Shown: positions 48,894 to 58,191 of the stretch, piece after piece | How the letters are laid out: each line of letters begins with the position of its first letter | Numbering within the stretch: the stretch's first letter is position 1 | NCBI GenBank assembly: GCA_903859815.1 | Contig: CAIOOA010000186.1 | Location: 24,691 to 88,690, forward strand | Direction: 5' to 3' | Length of the DNA: 64,000 bases | DNA from: an uncultured Methylococcaceae bacterium | GTDB lineage: Bacteria; Pseudomonadota; Gammaproteobacteria; Methylococcales; Methylococcaceae | The notes under the pieces: generated by a model | Told to the model about the DNA's origin: nothing | Seen by the model: only the letters and a program-made list of their open reading frames with translations | Databases searched by the model: none | Translations under genes and position numbers: made by a program

Positions 48894-51224
48894 ATGAAAA
48901 CAAGACATAACAAGATTTTTATCGCATTGAGAACCGCCCTGATTATTCCGGTCGGTTTGCTGATGGTTTCCCCCGATGCATTCGCTGTAAACAGAACTTC
49001 CGTTGCCAATGCGAACTGGGGAACTTCTACAACATGGTCTCCGGCTGCTGTACCAACCGCTGCCGATAACCTGATTATCAACACCACAGTCGCTAATCCA
49101 AGTGGAGTTAGGTCTGCATTAAGCGTGACTACCAACAGTGGTTCGGGTACCTTGAATTTATCTGGGTCAGGTAGCGTGACGGTCGGATCGAGTGGTTCGG
49201 GTACAACCACCAACAATGGCACATTGTCGTTGTCGGGAGGATCATTAAGTTCCAATATTAATACGTCAGGAAGCCTTACTCAAACGGGTGGCACGCTGAC
49301 TGCCGGAACCTTCACTCAGTCTGCCGGAACCAGCACGATCAGTGGCGGTGTTCAAAACATAACCAATTTGAGTGTGCAGGGTGGAACTTTACACTATAGC
49401 TCGGCATCAGCTCTCAATGTTACGAACGTTGATGTCAATGGTGTAACGCCCGGCGGTGGAACCTTGAATCTGACCGGGGGCAATGTCTATGTTTCCTCAA
49501 CTTATTCCAATGCCGGTTTTGGTACGGGCAACGATTTTAGTGCGACAGCAGGGGTCACAGGTACGGGTGTGATCCGTGCAGCAACTGACGGTCAAGACAC
49601 TCAGGACGGTGCTTTACGCCAGAGCATCTCAGGTGGTGTGGCGATTGAAGCAGGTCAAGCCTCAGGGACTTTAACCTTTGCCAACAAGCATGTTGGCGAT
49701 ACCGCTCAAACGTTCAACTATAAAATTGAAAACATTTATTCGTCTGACACACCGACGGTCGCTACGGTTGCTGGCCCTGACTTGGTGGTCGCCAAGCAAT
49801 ACAATGCAACTGGTTTGACGGGTACGGGTGCAACAGCAGAAAATCTTGATGTGGCATGGTCACTTGACTCAGGCGATCAAGCTGTCACCCGTTCCACAGC
49901 AAGCGCAGGCACGGTCAATGGTCAATCCATCGTAGTCAAGAGCAACTTGGGCGATACGCAGACCATCAATATTGCTGGTGGCTCAGTTTACGCTTATGCA
50001 GTTGGTTCAGCAGGAAGCCCAGTTACAGTTGCAGACCAGCATGTCGGCGGCACTAACACGGCTGGCATTTCAGTCAAAAATAATGGGCCTGCCGGAGCTT
50101 TCACTGAAAACTTGAATGCAGTCGCTAGTGGCAGTGGGTCGGGTTCTATAGCCAGCTTGGCGGCTCAAGCGACTAACAACACAAGCATCCTAGCTTCGGT
50201 CAATACGGCTAGCGCAGGTGCCAAAAGCGAAACAGCCACAGTTACCTTCAAATCACTTGCGGGTGGAACGGGTCTGTCAGATACTAATGCAGGCAGTAAT
50301 AACGTTACTGTCAATGGTAATGTTTATGCAGTAGCCTCCACAACCGGATTAAATCCTACAGTCAACATCGGTGGGGTGCATAAGGGTGATGCAGGAACAG
50401 CCTTGGATGTCTTAATCAACAACGCAGCCGCCACAGGTGGTTTCACCGAGTCTTTAAAAGGTACAGTGACAGGTACAAGTGGTAGTGTCACGGGTGCAGA
50501 TTCGGCATTAATAGGCCCGAACACGGCTGGTTCTGTCCAAGTGGGCATTGATACCACTTCGGTGGGTAATAAAAGTGGTACGGTTGATTACAAACTCGAA
50601 TCAATTCATGTTGCGGGTTCAACCCTGGCTGATACCACTCTCCAAACGCCAACTGTAGCCGTATCTGGCACAGTGTATGATTACGCCAGTGCTGCTCTGC
50701 AAAAAGAAGCTACCAGCACAGCGGGGGTGACTTTGACACCGAATGGCACGGCAGCCACCAGCTATACCTTGAATTTGGGTAGTCAATTAGTTGGTGCTGG
50801 TGGAGGTACTTTGAAGGGTGCGTTCAATCTGCTTAACTTAGGCAACGTGAGCTTTTCAGACATCATTCAACATGCCACATGGAGTAATCTGACAACCACA
50901 GGAACAATTGGCTTAAGTTTTGCGAATTTCTCAGCGGTTGACTTTGGTAACATCGTAGGCCAAGGTCAGAGCATTCTGCAATGGGTATCGGCTGCATCAA
51001 CAGCGGTTGGCACGATTGCGGGTTCTGCCACACTCACGTGGAATGGTTTTAATGCAAACATCAATAACTATACTGGCCCGAATCAAACCATTACATTGAA
51101 CTTTACTGGTGATGTACGTCAGGATGGACCTATCGGTACGCCTGAACCCGGTATCCTGTGGTTGTTCGGCAGTGCCGGTATCGCTTGGTTTGCCACCAAA
51201 AAGAAGAAAGCAGAAGTAGCATAA
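48894..51224 (+). CDS. Large PEP-CTERM surface protein (776 aa)
   Basis: A signal peptide (ALRTALIIPVGLLMVSPDAF, cleavage near AFA) and a C-terminal TPEPGILWLFGSAGIAWFA plus a KKKK tail make this an exosortase substrate. Between are Ser/Thr/Gly-rich parallel-beta-like segments (residues ~60-230, LSGGSLSSN, LTQTGGTLTAGTFTQS). Then come three domains of about 115 residues beginning near 263, 380 and 494 (KHVGDTAQTFNYKI, QHVGGTNTAGISVKN, VHKGDAGTALDVLI), of the choice-of-anchor type, and a shorter fourth near 627. There are no cysteines. It is likely a matrix or surface adhesin, followed by a strong terminator. Confidence 0.88.
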   Translation: MKTRHNKIFIALRTALIIPVGLLMVSPDAFAVNRTSVANANWGTSTTWSPAAVPTAADNLIINTTVANPSGVRSALSVTTNSGSGTLNLSGSGSVTVGSSGSGTTTNNGTLSLSGGSLSSNINTSGSLTQTGGTLTAGTFTQSAGTSTISGGVQNITNLSVQGGTLHYSSASALNVTNVDVNGVTPGGGTLNLTGGNVYVSSTYSNAGFGTGNDFSATAGVTGTGVIRAATDGQDTQDGALRQSISGGVAIEAGQASGTLTFANKHVGDTAQTFNYKIENIYSSDTPTVATVAGPDLVVAKQYNATGLTGTGATAENLDVAWSLDSGDQAVTRSTASAGTVNGQSIVVKSNLGDTQTINIAGGSVYAYAVGSAGSPVTVADQHVGGTNTAGISVKNNGPAGAFTENLNAVASGSGSGSIASLAAQATNNTSILASVNTASAGAKSETATVTFKSLAGGTGLSDTNAGSNNVTVNGNVYAVASTTGLNPTVNIGGVHKGDAGTALDVLINNAAATGGFTESLKGTVTGTSGSVTGADSALIGPNTAGSVQVGIDTTSVGNKSGTVDYKLESIHVAGSTLADTTLQTPTVAVSGTVYDYASAALQKEATSTAGVTLTPNGTAATSYTLNLGSQLVGAGGGTLKGAFNLLNLGNVSFSDIIQHATWSNLTTTGTIGLSFANFSAVDFGNIVGQGQSILQWVSAASTAVGTIAGSATLTWNGFNANINNYTGPNQTITLNFTGDVRQDGPIGTPEPGILWLFGSAGIAWFATKKKKAEVA

Positions 51225-51266
51225 GCTGCTCAAGTACAAAAATTTGTCAATCTCAAAGTAGCTTAC

Positions 51267-51295
51267 GAGGGGCGGGAAACCGCCCCTCTTTTTTT
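51267..51295 (+). terminator. Rho-independent terminator of the PEP-CTERM gene
   Basis: GAGGGGCGG-gaaa-CCGCCCCTC forms a perfect 9-bp G+C stem followed by TTTTTTT; it starts 42 bp after the gene's stop. Confidence 0.95.
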
Positions 51296-51330
51296 GTCCT
51301 TGAAAGTGGCAGGCAACCGGCATTGAGAGC

Positions 51331-51606
51331 AGCAATTCTCATTTTGGCGAGGAAGCCGTCATTCCGGCATGGACTGCCGGAATCCAGTACCATGGATGGT
51401 AACGGGTCGGTTTCGTAAGTGTTTGATTAAGCATCGCGGGTGAACTCAAGTTTCACGTCCATGTGACTGGATGCATTCGGAACATCCCTGTCCCGAACCC
51501 TGCGGGCGGCGGAGCCGTGCAAATCGGCTGTCCTGCCGATTTGTCCTGCTTCCCGGCAGGAATGACGGGTTACGTGTCAACTCTTTACCTCATAATGAGA
51601 ATTGCT
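51331..51606. mobile_element. MITE copy 2 (inverted, 276 bp)
   Basis: Begins AGCAATTCTCATT and ends AATGAGAATTGCT, the same 13-bp terminal inverted repeats as copy 1 at 9231-9434, with closely similar interior in the opposite orientation. It is about 72 bp longer: an extra block near 51470-51550 contains the hairpin CAAATCGGC-tgtcct-GCCGATTTG. The flanks GCATTGAGAGC and GCAATGAGAGG (9 of 11 identical) look like a decayed target-site duplication. No ORF inside. Confidence 0.82.
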
Positions 51607-51650
51607 GCAATGAGAGGTGGAATAGCCAAATTGAATCAGGATTTTGCACG

Positions 51651-52727
51651 TCAAGGCGAGTTATGACAGTCCAAAGCCCAGCGGACATGCTCCCTAACCA
51701 AGTCGGAAGAATCGTTTTCCTTTGCCAGCAGAGCTACCACAACCTCTCCACTGTGAGGGGCATTCCCTAAAGCCACCGCTAAATTCCGTAACCAACGCTG
51801 ATAGCCAATCCGGCGAATAGCCGAGCCTTCAGTGCGTTGCAGAAATGTTTGTTCATCCCACATAAACAATTCAACCAATTGAGCAGTTTCCAAACCGTGC
51901 CTAGGCATAAAGTCGGTTTCATCGGTCAACTGGGCGAAACGGTTCCACGGGCAAACCAGTTGACAATCGTCGCAGCCATAGATGCGATTCCCCAAAGCCT
52001 TACGAAATTCCACGGGTATGGGTCCGTGAAGCTCAATCGTGAGATAAGATATGCAACGTCGGGCATCGACTTGATAGGGCGCAACAATGGCTTGTGTCGG
52101 ACAAATATCCAAGCAAGCGGTGCAAGTACCGCAATTATCCTTGACGGGTGAGTCGATGGGCAAAGCGAGGTCGGTATAAATTTCACCCAAAAAAAACCAC
52201 GATCCTGCCCGTCGATGGATCAGGTTGGAATGCTTGCCTATCCAGCCCAAACCAGCTTTGGCGGCTAGGGCTTTTTCCAGCACTGGCGCACTATCGCTAA
52301 AGACCCGGTAGCCATAAGGTCCAACAACAGCCTCAATTCGGGAGGCGAGCTTTTGCAGACGCCCTCGCATCAGTTTGTGATAGTCCCGCCCCAAGGCATA
52401 GCGGGAAATGTAGGCATCCAGAGGGTCTTCCAAATGCTCATGCATCAAAGCCCGTGATTCTGGCAGATAGTCCATCCGAGCGCTGATGACACGAATGGTG
52501 CCGGGAACCAATTCTTCCGGGTGGCTACGTTTGCAGCCATGTCGTTCCATGTAGTCCATTTCTCCATGAAAACCGGCTGCCAGCCATTTCGTCAAATGTC
52601 CTTCTGCATCGGATAAGTCGATATCGGTAATGCCAATTTGCTGGAAACCCAATTCATTACCCCAATGTTTAATGGTTTCGGCCAATTCAAAAGCTTGTTC
52701 CGGGCTCACATTTTTTGGAATGGTCAT
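51651..52727 (-). CDS. queG: Epoxyqueuosine reductase
   Basis: About 358 aa. The cobalamin-binding N-terminal domain has LGFQQIGITDIDLSDAEGHL and GRDYHKLMRGRLQKLASRIE near 125; two 4Fe-4S motifs follow, CGTCTACLDICPTQAI near 190-205 and YGCDDCQLVCPWN near 240-252. The last step of queuosine tRNA modification uses this enzyme to reduce epoxyqueuosine. ATG 52727 follows an in-frame GTG at 52730. It is divergent from nnrD with about 47 bp between, the common gammaproteobacterial arrangement. Confidence 0.95.
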   Translation of the reverse strand: MTIPKNVSPEQAFELAETIKHWGNELGFQQIGITDIDLSDAEGHLTKWLAAGFHGEMDYMERHGCKRSHPEELVPGTIRVISARMDYLPESRALMHEHLEDPLDAYISRYALGRDYHKLMRGRLQKLASRIEAVVGPYGYRVFSDSAPVLEKALAAKAGLGWIGKHSNLIHRRAGSWFFLGEIYTDLALPIDSPVKDNCGTCTACLDICPTQAIVAPYQVDARRCISYLTIELHGPIPVEFRKALGNRIYGCDDCQLVCPWNRFAQLTDETDFMPRHGLETAQLVELFMWDEQTFLQRTEGSAIRRIGYQRWLRNLAVALGNAPHSGEVVVALLAKENDSSDLVREHVRWALDCHNSP

Positions 52728-52774
52728 CACGTATTTGCGTTAAAATAAAAAAATTATTGTTGAGATTACCTGCT

Positions 52775-54271
52775 GTGGACGCAACAAACAAACCCCTGAC
52801 CGATTCCTGCCTGTTTCGCGCCGAACAAGTTCGTGCCATGGATCATTTTGCCATCAATAATTTGGGCATTCCCGGCATTGAATTGATGAACAAGGCCGGG
52901 GCTGCCGCATTGGCTGCCCTGCGCCAATTTTGGCCGGATGCACGTGTGGTTTCAGTGGTTTGCGGCTCAGGTAATAACGGCGGCGATGGATATGTGTTGG
53001 CCCGTCTAGCCTTGCAAGCAGGGCTGGATGTGCGGGTTTACCCGCTAGCACCGCCCGAACAGTTAAAGGGCGATGCCTTGACTGCTTACAGGGAATATCA
53101 TGAAGCGGGTGGTTCAGTGCTAGATTATATCCCAGCCAAGCTTGAAGGGTCGCATGTGCTGGTGGACGGCTTGCTGGGTACAGGGCTGGACCGCGAAGTG
53201 ACCGGGCTTTATGCCGATGCCATCAAGGCCATTAATCAATTCAGTGGAGGTGTGCTGGCTTTGGACATACCCTCCGGCCTTCATGCTGACACCGGAAGGC
53301 GACTGGGTGAAGCAGTCAAAGCGGATTTGACAGTGACGTTCATAGGCCGTAAACAAGGCATGTTCACAGGCGAAGGGCTGGAACATTGTGGAAAAATCGT
53401 GTTTGACGACCTAGACACCCCTCATTCGGTGCAAGCCAGCCAAACACCCTCGGCATGGTTGTTGCCGTCGTGGTTATCGGGCTTGCCTCGCCGGTCGCGT
53501 GGAGCGCACAAAGGCAATTTCGGTCATGTCTTGGTCGTTGGAGGGGCGCCGGGGTTTTGCGGGGCTGCCCGGATGGCGGCAGAATCTGCTGCACGGGTCG
53601 GTGCGGGTTTAATCAGCCTAGCCACCCATCCAGACCATGCGGCTTTGATGAACATCAATCGTCCCGAACTGATGAGCCACGGCGTAGCTACGGCTGACGA
53701 ATTACATCCGTTATTGGCACGTGCCAGCGTGGTGGCGGTTGGGCCGGGTTTGGGTTTGGGGCAGGCTGGTTGGGGCCGGGTGTTGTTTGAAGCCGTACTG
53801 GATTCTGGCTTGCCCTTGGTGGTCGATGCGGACGCCTTGAACTTACTCGCTATCGCACCGCTCAAACGGGAAGACTGGGTGCTGACACCTCATCCCGGCG
53901 AAGCAGCGCGGCTATTGAAAACCACCTCTGCCGCCATTCAAGCTGACCGCTTTGCCGCGATATCCGCCCTTCATGAAAAATTCGGCGGAACCATTGTCTT
54001 AAAGGGTTCAGGCACGTTGGTTCTTAGCGGTTCCAAATCAGGGCCGTCAATATGCACTCAAGGCAATCCTGGCATGGCTTCAGGTGGCATGGGCGATGTT
54101 CTGACTGGCGTTATCACCGGATTGTTGGCTCAAGGTTTGGATTATGCCGAAGCCGCTGAAATTGGGGTGCGACTGCACGGCACGGCGGGAGACAAGGCGG
54201 CGGAAGAGGGCGAGCGCGGCTTGTTGGCGGGGGATTTGATGCCATGGCTACGTAAATTGGTGAACTTGTGA
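52775..54271 (+). CDS. nnrD: Bifunctional NAD(P)HX epimerase/dehydratase
   Basis: About 498 aa. The N-terminal NnrE (YjeF_N) epimerase half (about 1-220) has VVCGSGNNGGDGYVLARL near 68 and DIPSGLHADTG near 160. The C-terminal NnrD kinase-like dehydratase has GHVLVVGGAPGFCGA near 250, VVDADALNLL near 350, LTPHPGEAARLL and QGNPGMASGGMGDVLTGVI near 430. It repairs hydrated NAD(P)H. The start is uncertain: GTG 52775 is used, but TTG codons 15-18 nt earlier are possible and no clear ribosome site is seen. The GTGA overlap with tsaE indicates coupling. Confidence 0.93.
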   Translation: MDATNKPLTDSCLFRAEQVRAMDHFAINNLGIPGIELMNKAGAAALAALRQFWPDARVVSVVCGSGNNGGDGYVLARLALQAGLDVRVYPLAPPEQLKGDALTAYREYHEAGGSVLDYIPAKLEGSHVLVDGLLGTGLDREVTGLYADAIKAINQFSGGVLALDIPSGLHADTGRRLGEAVKADLTVTFIGRKQGMFTGEGLEHCGKIVFDDLDTPHSVQASQTPSAWLLPSWLSGLPRRSRGAHKGNFGHVLVVGGAPGFCGAARMAAESAARVGAGLISLATHPDHAALMNINRPELMSHGVATADELHPLLARASVVAVGPGLGLGQAGWGRVLFEAVLDSGLPLVVDADALNLLAIAPLKREDWVLTPHPGEAARLLKTTSAAIQADRFAAISALHEKFGGTIVLKGSGTLVLSGSKSGPSICTQGNPGMASGGMGDVLTGVITGLLAQGLDYAEAAEIGVRLHGTAGDKAAEEGERGLLAGDLMPWLRKLVNL

Positions 54272-54717
54272 AGACGCATCTACCCGACGAAAGTGCCACA
54301 CTGGAATTTGCCGGTCGTTTTTTCCGTGCCTTGCCGCCGGGTTGCTTGGTGTTTTTACGGGGTAACCTAGGCGCTGGCAAAACTACTTTTGTGCGGGGTT
54401 ATTTAAGGGCGGCAGGTTATCCGGGCAAGGTCAAAAGCCCGACGTTCACTTTAGTCGAAGAATATTCCCTGGAAGGCCATGCGGTGTATCATTTCGACCT
54501 GTATCGCCTGACTGACCCGGAGGAATTGGAATGGATGGGGATGCGCGATTATCTGCGACCGGATGCTTTATGCTTCATCGAATGGCCAGAACGCGGGGAA
54601 GGCATCCTGCCAAACGCCGATGTGGAAATAATCTTGGACATTGAAGGTTCCACCCGAAATCTGACTATCCTGCCAATTTCCAGTATTGGGCAAAAAGTCA
54701 TGGAAGCCATTCAATAG
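54268..54717 (+). CDS. tsaE: tRNA t6A biosynthesis ATPase TsaE
   Basis: A 149-aa P-loop protein with FLRGNLGAGKTTFVRGYLRA near 31-50, VKSPTFTLVEEY near 60 and HFDLYRLTDPEELEWMGMRD near 77-96, all TsaE (YjeE) signatures. It remodels the TsaB-TsaD complex during threonylcarbamoyladenosine synthesis. It starts with GTG overlapping the nnrD stop (GTGA). Its partner tsaB is at 4.5 kb. Confidence 0.96.
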   Translation: MKTHLPDESATLEFAGRFFRALPPGCLVFLRGNLGAGKTTFVRGYLRAAGYPGKVKSPTFTLVEEYSLEGHAVYHFDLYRLTDPEELEWMGMRDYLRPDALCFIEWPERGEGILPNADVEIILDIEGSTRNLTILPISSIGQKVMEAIQ

Positions 54718-54751
54718 CTTGGAGCATCAACACTTACTAGGTTCAACAAAG

Positions 54752-55573
54752 ATGCTTAAGAACACTATCCTTGCTTGCTTGGCTGCGGTCTTATCCCTGT
54801 GTAGTGTGGAAGGGATGGCTCAATCGCATAACCATCATTCGCATCATTCTACCCATAGGGCCAGTACAAAGCATGAGCGAAAGCAGTCACCCGCTCGTCA
54901 TGTCGTGATTCAATCCAAAACTAAGGACGCTAGTCGGCCTCCCTTCGTCGTTGCCATCGATGCCGGTCATGGCGGCAAAGATGTCGGCGCGATTGGCCCA
55001 CGCGGCACTTATGAAAAGCAAGTGGTTTATTCCATCTCGCGGCAATTGGAGCGAATGATCGATAAAGATTCGACGATGCTGCCTGTCATGGTGCGCAAAG
55101 GCGATAGGTTTATTGGCTTGGGGCAGCGCTCTGCCATCGCCCGTCAAGCGGGGGCTGATTTGTTCGTATCCTTGCACGCCGATGCTTTTCATGACGACGA
55201 CGTGCAAGGTTCGTCGGTCTATACCTTGCTGAACCGCAAGGGTCGTAGCGGTCCCAATGCAAGCACTCGCAAAGCCAGCAATCGCGCCGCCGCAAAAATC
55301 CTAGGCGAGTTGCGCAGCCAACAACCGCTACACTGCCCTCATGTGAAAAGGGCGAGGTATGCAGTGCTGAGAACCCCCGGTGTTCCTTCCATGTTGATTG
55401 AAACGGGTTTTATCACCAATCCATTGGATGAAAAAAAACTCGCCAATCCCACCCATCAGCAAAAAATTGCCCGTTCCATTTATCACGGCATTCAGGCTTA
55501 TGCCCGGACGGCTAGGCCCAAATTGGCAAAACCAGCCCGAACTAGAAATATGATGGTGGCTTCGCGGCAGTAG
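54752..55573 (+). CDS. N-acetylmuramoyl-L-alanine amidase (AmiB/C-like, short form)
   Basis: 273 aa from ATG 54752 (MLKNTILACLAAVLSLCSVE, signal peptide to about MAQS). A His/Ser/Lys/Arg-rich linker (about 25-60) is followed by an Amidase_3 domain with zinc ligands in IDAGHGGKDVGAIG (His), YEKQVVYSI (Glu), SLHADAF (His) and MLIETGFITNP (catalytic Glu). It cleaves septal peptidoglycan stem peptides. It lacks the N-terminal AMIN domain. The stretch after YTLLNRKGRSG, where AmiB/C usually have the autoinhibitory helix, is much shortened. The position after tsaE matches amiB. No mutL follows. Confidence 0.88.
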   Translation: MLKNTILACLAAVLSLCSVEGMAQSHNHHSHHSTHRASTKHERKQSPARHVVIQSKTKDASRPPFVVAIDAGHGGKDVGAIGPRGTYEKQVVYSISRQLERMIDKDSTMLPVMVRKGDRFIGLGQRSAIARQAGADLFVSLHADAFHDDDVQGSSVYTLLNRKGRSGPNASTRKASNRAAAKILGELRSQQPLHCPHVKRARYAVLRTPGVPSMLIETGFITNPLDEKKLANPTHQQKIARSIYHGIQAYARTARPKLAKPARTRNMMVASRQ

Positions 55574-55672
55574 CGTCGAAAACAATCCCATTTTCGGGTT
55601 TTAGTTTGATTTTGCCGGTGGATGGGGGTTCGCCGAAAGCTTAGGGTAGGCTAGATAACATGAGAGCCATAT

Positions 55673-57967
55673 TTATTTTCTTGAGTCAGTATTAGCCAGT
55701 TGTAAAGCCAACTGATGCTCCAAATCCATTTTACGTTGCTGCACACGCCTTTGATAACTGGCTTGGTTTTTGACACAGGCCAAGGTATGTGGACTGCCTT
55801 TTTTTATCGTAGTCAGCGTGAGATCGCAACCAGATTTCTTGATTGAATCCTCCATATGGGTACGTTCCTGCTGAATGGCTTTAAAGAGCCATTCCTTTTC
55901 CGAAGGATCGGCTAGGAATTCGCTCAGTTCAGAACAATGGCGACACTTGCAAATGACTGTGCTGTCTCGTGCCCAATCTTTCGGCGGTTCCAAGGTTTTG
56001 GCGATACGCTCGCCGAGATGTTCAAGGCAGGCATTTCGAAGCTGATGGGTAGCCACGCCGGTTTGGTCTGATAAAGTCAGCAAGGCTGGTACAAGCAGAT
56101 TATCAAATCCATACTTTCCAGGACGAGAGAGTATACATTCGGCTGATTGACAAGCTAAGTCTGGGGCTATCTTCTCCAACGCAGTCATAAGATTGACTAC
56201 AAAACTTGAATGTAGATCGCTTGGCCTTTTCCAGTATTCAGTTGGGATCGGAATGTTTGGGTCACCGGGCAATCCATTGTATAAGGCATTTGCAGCGGGG
56301 ATGAGGCTGGTGGGTGTTTCACCTGACCAGTCAGCCAAAGCACAACGAGCCAGCAAATCGGAACATGCACCGGGGTATAAAGCCATATTATGGGCAATAA
56401 TCTGTTCGGTCAATTCAGCGGCACGTTGAGGGGGCAATAGGTTCATGGCTTGGACAATATTTTCATTGTCACCCTTACCATAATTGCCCTCTACCGTAAT
56501 GTTCACTAAGAACGCATCAATCCTATCTTTATCTTGCAAACAAAATAAGGCATCGAGCATCGCGGCATTATTGCCCGGTTGGTCAGAAGATTGGAAATAC
56601 ATATCCGGTTTCGACCAAGTTCGCAGCATGTGACCAGAAAGCTCATGCGCCTCTAGCCACAATGATGATTCGATGTCTTCGCCCAATTGCGTCCAGCGGG
56701 TAGCCAAATCGGTCAAATAGGGCAGATTGACAGATATGCCAGCTTGGTTTAATACCGCCAAACGGCGGAAACGTGGCCAAAAAATCAAAGCCGCCCGTCG
56801 ATAGGTACGCTCGAAAGAAGCGCCTGCGTTACCAGTCGCCTCTTCAAATTCCAACTCGTCTGGTTCTAGTTTTTCAACGTCTATGCTTAAGCAAACTTCT
56901 TCATCTTCAAATGGGAGTTCTGCAAAAGCAGGTTGGCTGTCGTCGGGTTTTCGCCAGTTTGTCAGCATTTGAGAGCTATCCGTCACTTCGCCTATTTCAA
57001 ATTCACCCTCCTCGTCATTATCATAATAACGACCCCGGCGATAATGGTCGTAGTTATATTCAGCATAACCGCTTTCTTCTATCGTAATTAAGGCCAAATG
57101 CAAATCGCAGTCAGCCTGATCCGCCGCTGCCACTGCCGCCGTTCCGCGAGCGGCATCAGCCCCTTTCAGCGCGGCGAAGGAAAGCTCGGCTTGGGTGTAG
57201 GCGTGTTCCAGCGGATAGATCAGTTTTTGTGGAACATCGTTTTCTTCATCTTTCAGGGATTCTCCCCAAGCCTTTAACCAATCTGCCAACCGGCTTAGTT
57301 CGCTGCCATAATCGGGTGGCTCTAAAGGCTGGTTTTGGTCGGTGCGCAGCAGATTATAAATCAAGGTCAGGCGGCAACCGGAAGTGACTGGCAATACCTC
57401 ATGTCGGCAATCGGCATAAAAAGCGGCATAGGCGATTTCCGAAGGGTCGGTGACATTCAAGTTGAGCCGGGCTTCCTCACCACGATGGCGCACAAGCAAT
57501 TCACCGCCCGAATAATTAGACGGCAACACAATAACCAAAGTAGCGAACATGCCGGGTGATTTTTCGGTGTCACGGTGGCTGACAAAGAAACTACCGGTGT
57601 CATAAACCAGCAGCTTGTATAACTCGGCATTGACTTCCCCGTTAACGCCTAGTTTATTGGCAACCCAAGCGACAATTTCCCCCAGATTTTGTTGCCAATA
57701 TTTTCCATTAATGCGAACTTTGTCCGCACCAATCTGCCAAGTCCGCCGCACCTCCGTATCAATTAAGGTTTCTTCACCTTTGCCATAAGGCGCACGTTCC
57801 GCCACCTTAACTAATTGCTCGGCTTGGATAGGCAATAACGGCAAGGCGATTTGACCAACGCCTTCCACTTCCAAGCTAGGCATATAAATTTCCGCCGCCC
57901 CGGCAGCGTAGAATTTTCCGGGGCGTTCGATATTTTCAAAGATTTCGGCGAGTTGGGAGGGATGCAT
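55673..57967 (-). CDS. 2OG-Fe(II) oxygenase-domain protein, 764 aa
   Basis: The N-terminal 230 residues form a prolyl-4-hydroxylase-like dioxygenase: iron ligands His and Asp in VSHRDTEKSPGMFATLVIVL (near 150), distal His in YADCRHEVLPV (near 205), and 2OG-binding Arg in SGCRLTLIYNL. A long C-terminal region (about 235-764) is unrecognised, helical and acidic in part (a run near 310-350: YYDNDEEGEFEIGE), with a Cys/His-rich spot CKCRHCSEL near 690. Substrate unknown. It is adjacent to the Septu-like genes on the same strand but 225 bp past the end of that operon. Confidence 0.75.
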   Translation of the reverse strand: MHPSQLAEIFENIERPGKFYAAGAAEIYMPSLEVEGVGQIALPLLPIQAEQLVKVAERAPYGKGEETLIDTEVRRTWQIGADKVRINGKYWQQNLGEIVAWVANKLGVNGEVNAELYKLLVYDTGSFFVSHRDTEKSPGMFATLVIVLPSNYSGGELLVRHRGEEARLNLNVTDPSEIAYAAFYADCRHEVLPVTSGCRLTLIYNLLRTDQNQPLEPPDYGSELSRLADWLKAWGESLKDEENDVPQKLIYPLEHAYTQAELSFAALKGADAARGTAAVAAADQADCDLHLALITIEESGYAEYNYDHYRRGRYYDNDEEGEFEIGEVTDSSQMLTNWRKPDDSQPAFAELPFEDEEVCLSIDVEKLEPDELEFEEATGNAGASFERTYRRAALIFWPRFRRLAVLNQAGISVNLPYLTDLATRWTQLGEDIESSLWLEAHELSGHMLRTWSKPDMYFQSSDQPGNNAAMLDALFCLQDKDRIDAFLVNITVEGNYGKGDNENIVQAMNLLPPQRAAELTEQIIAHNMALYPGACSDLLARCALADWSGETPTSLIPAANALYNGLPGDPNIPIPTEYWKRPSDLHSSFVVNLMTALEKIAPDLACQSAECILSRPGKYGFDNLLVPALLTLSDQTGVATHQLRNACLEHLGERIAKTLEPPKDWARDSTVICKCRHCSELSEFLADPSEKEWLFKAIQQERTHMEDSIKKSGCDLTLTTIKKGSPHTLACVKNQASYQRRVQQRKMDLEHQLALQLANTDSRK

Positions 57968-58001
57968 AGGGTTTCCGCTGAGAATGCTAAGGTATATTGA
58001 T

Positions 58002-58190
58002 TTAGAGAATTGAGTGGTGATGTTGCCGTTCAGTATTTGCTTTTAATAGATTTCTAGCGACATCGTAAGCAATTTCCAAGGTTTTCTACAAGGTGCGGCC
58101 TTGTGCAATTAAGCCTTGAATATCGTCGCTGGTGGCTAGATATACACCTTCTGGCAGATGTTCGATATGAAGGTTGATGATTGATTCCAA
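58002..58190 (-). pseudogene. HicB-like antitoxin, broken by an in-frame stop
   Basis: Read on the minus strand the frame encodes HIEHLPEGVYLATSDDIQGL, IAQGRTL, stop (TAG at 58088-58086), then KTLEIAYDVARNLLKAN. Both parts are the conserved sequence of HicB/UPF0150 antitoxins (typically HIEYLPEGVYLATSDDIQGL...AETLEIARDVARKL). The normal ATG is lost (TTG at 58190) and the C-terminal DNA-binding part is missing. It directly follows ptuB. Confidence 0.75.
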
Positions 58191-58191
58191 G

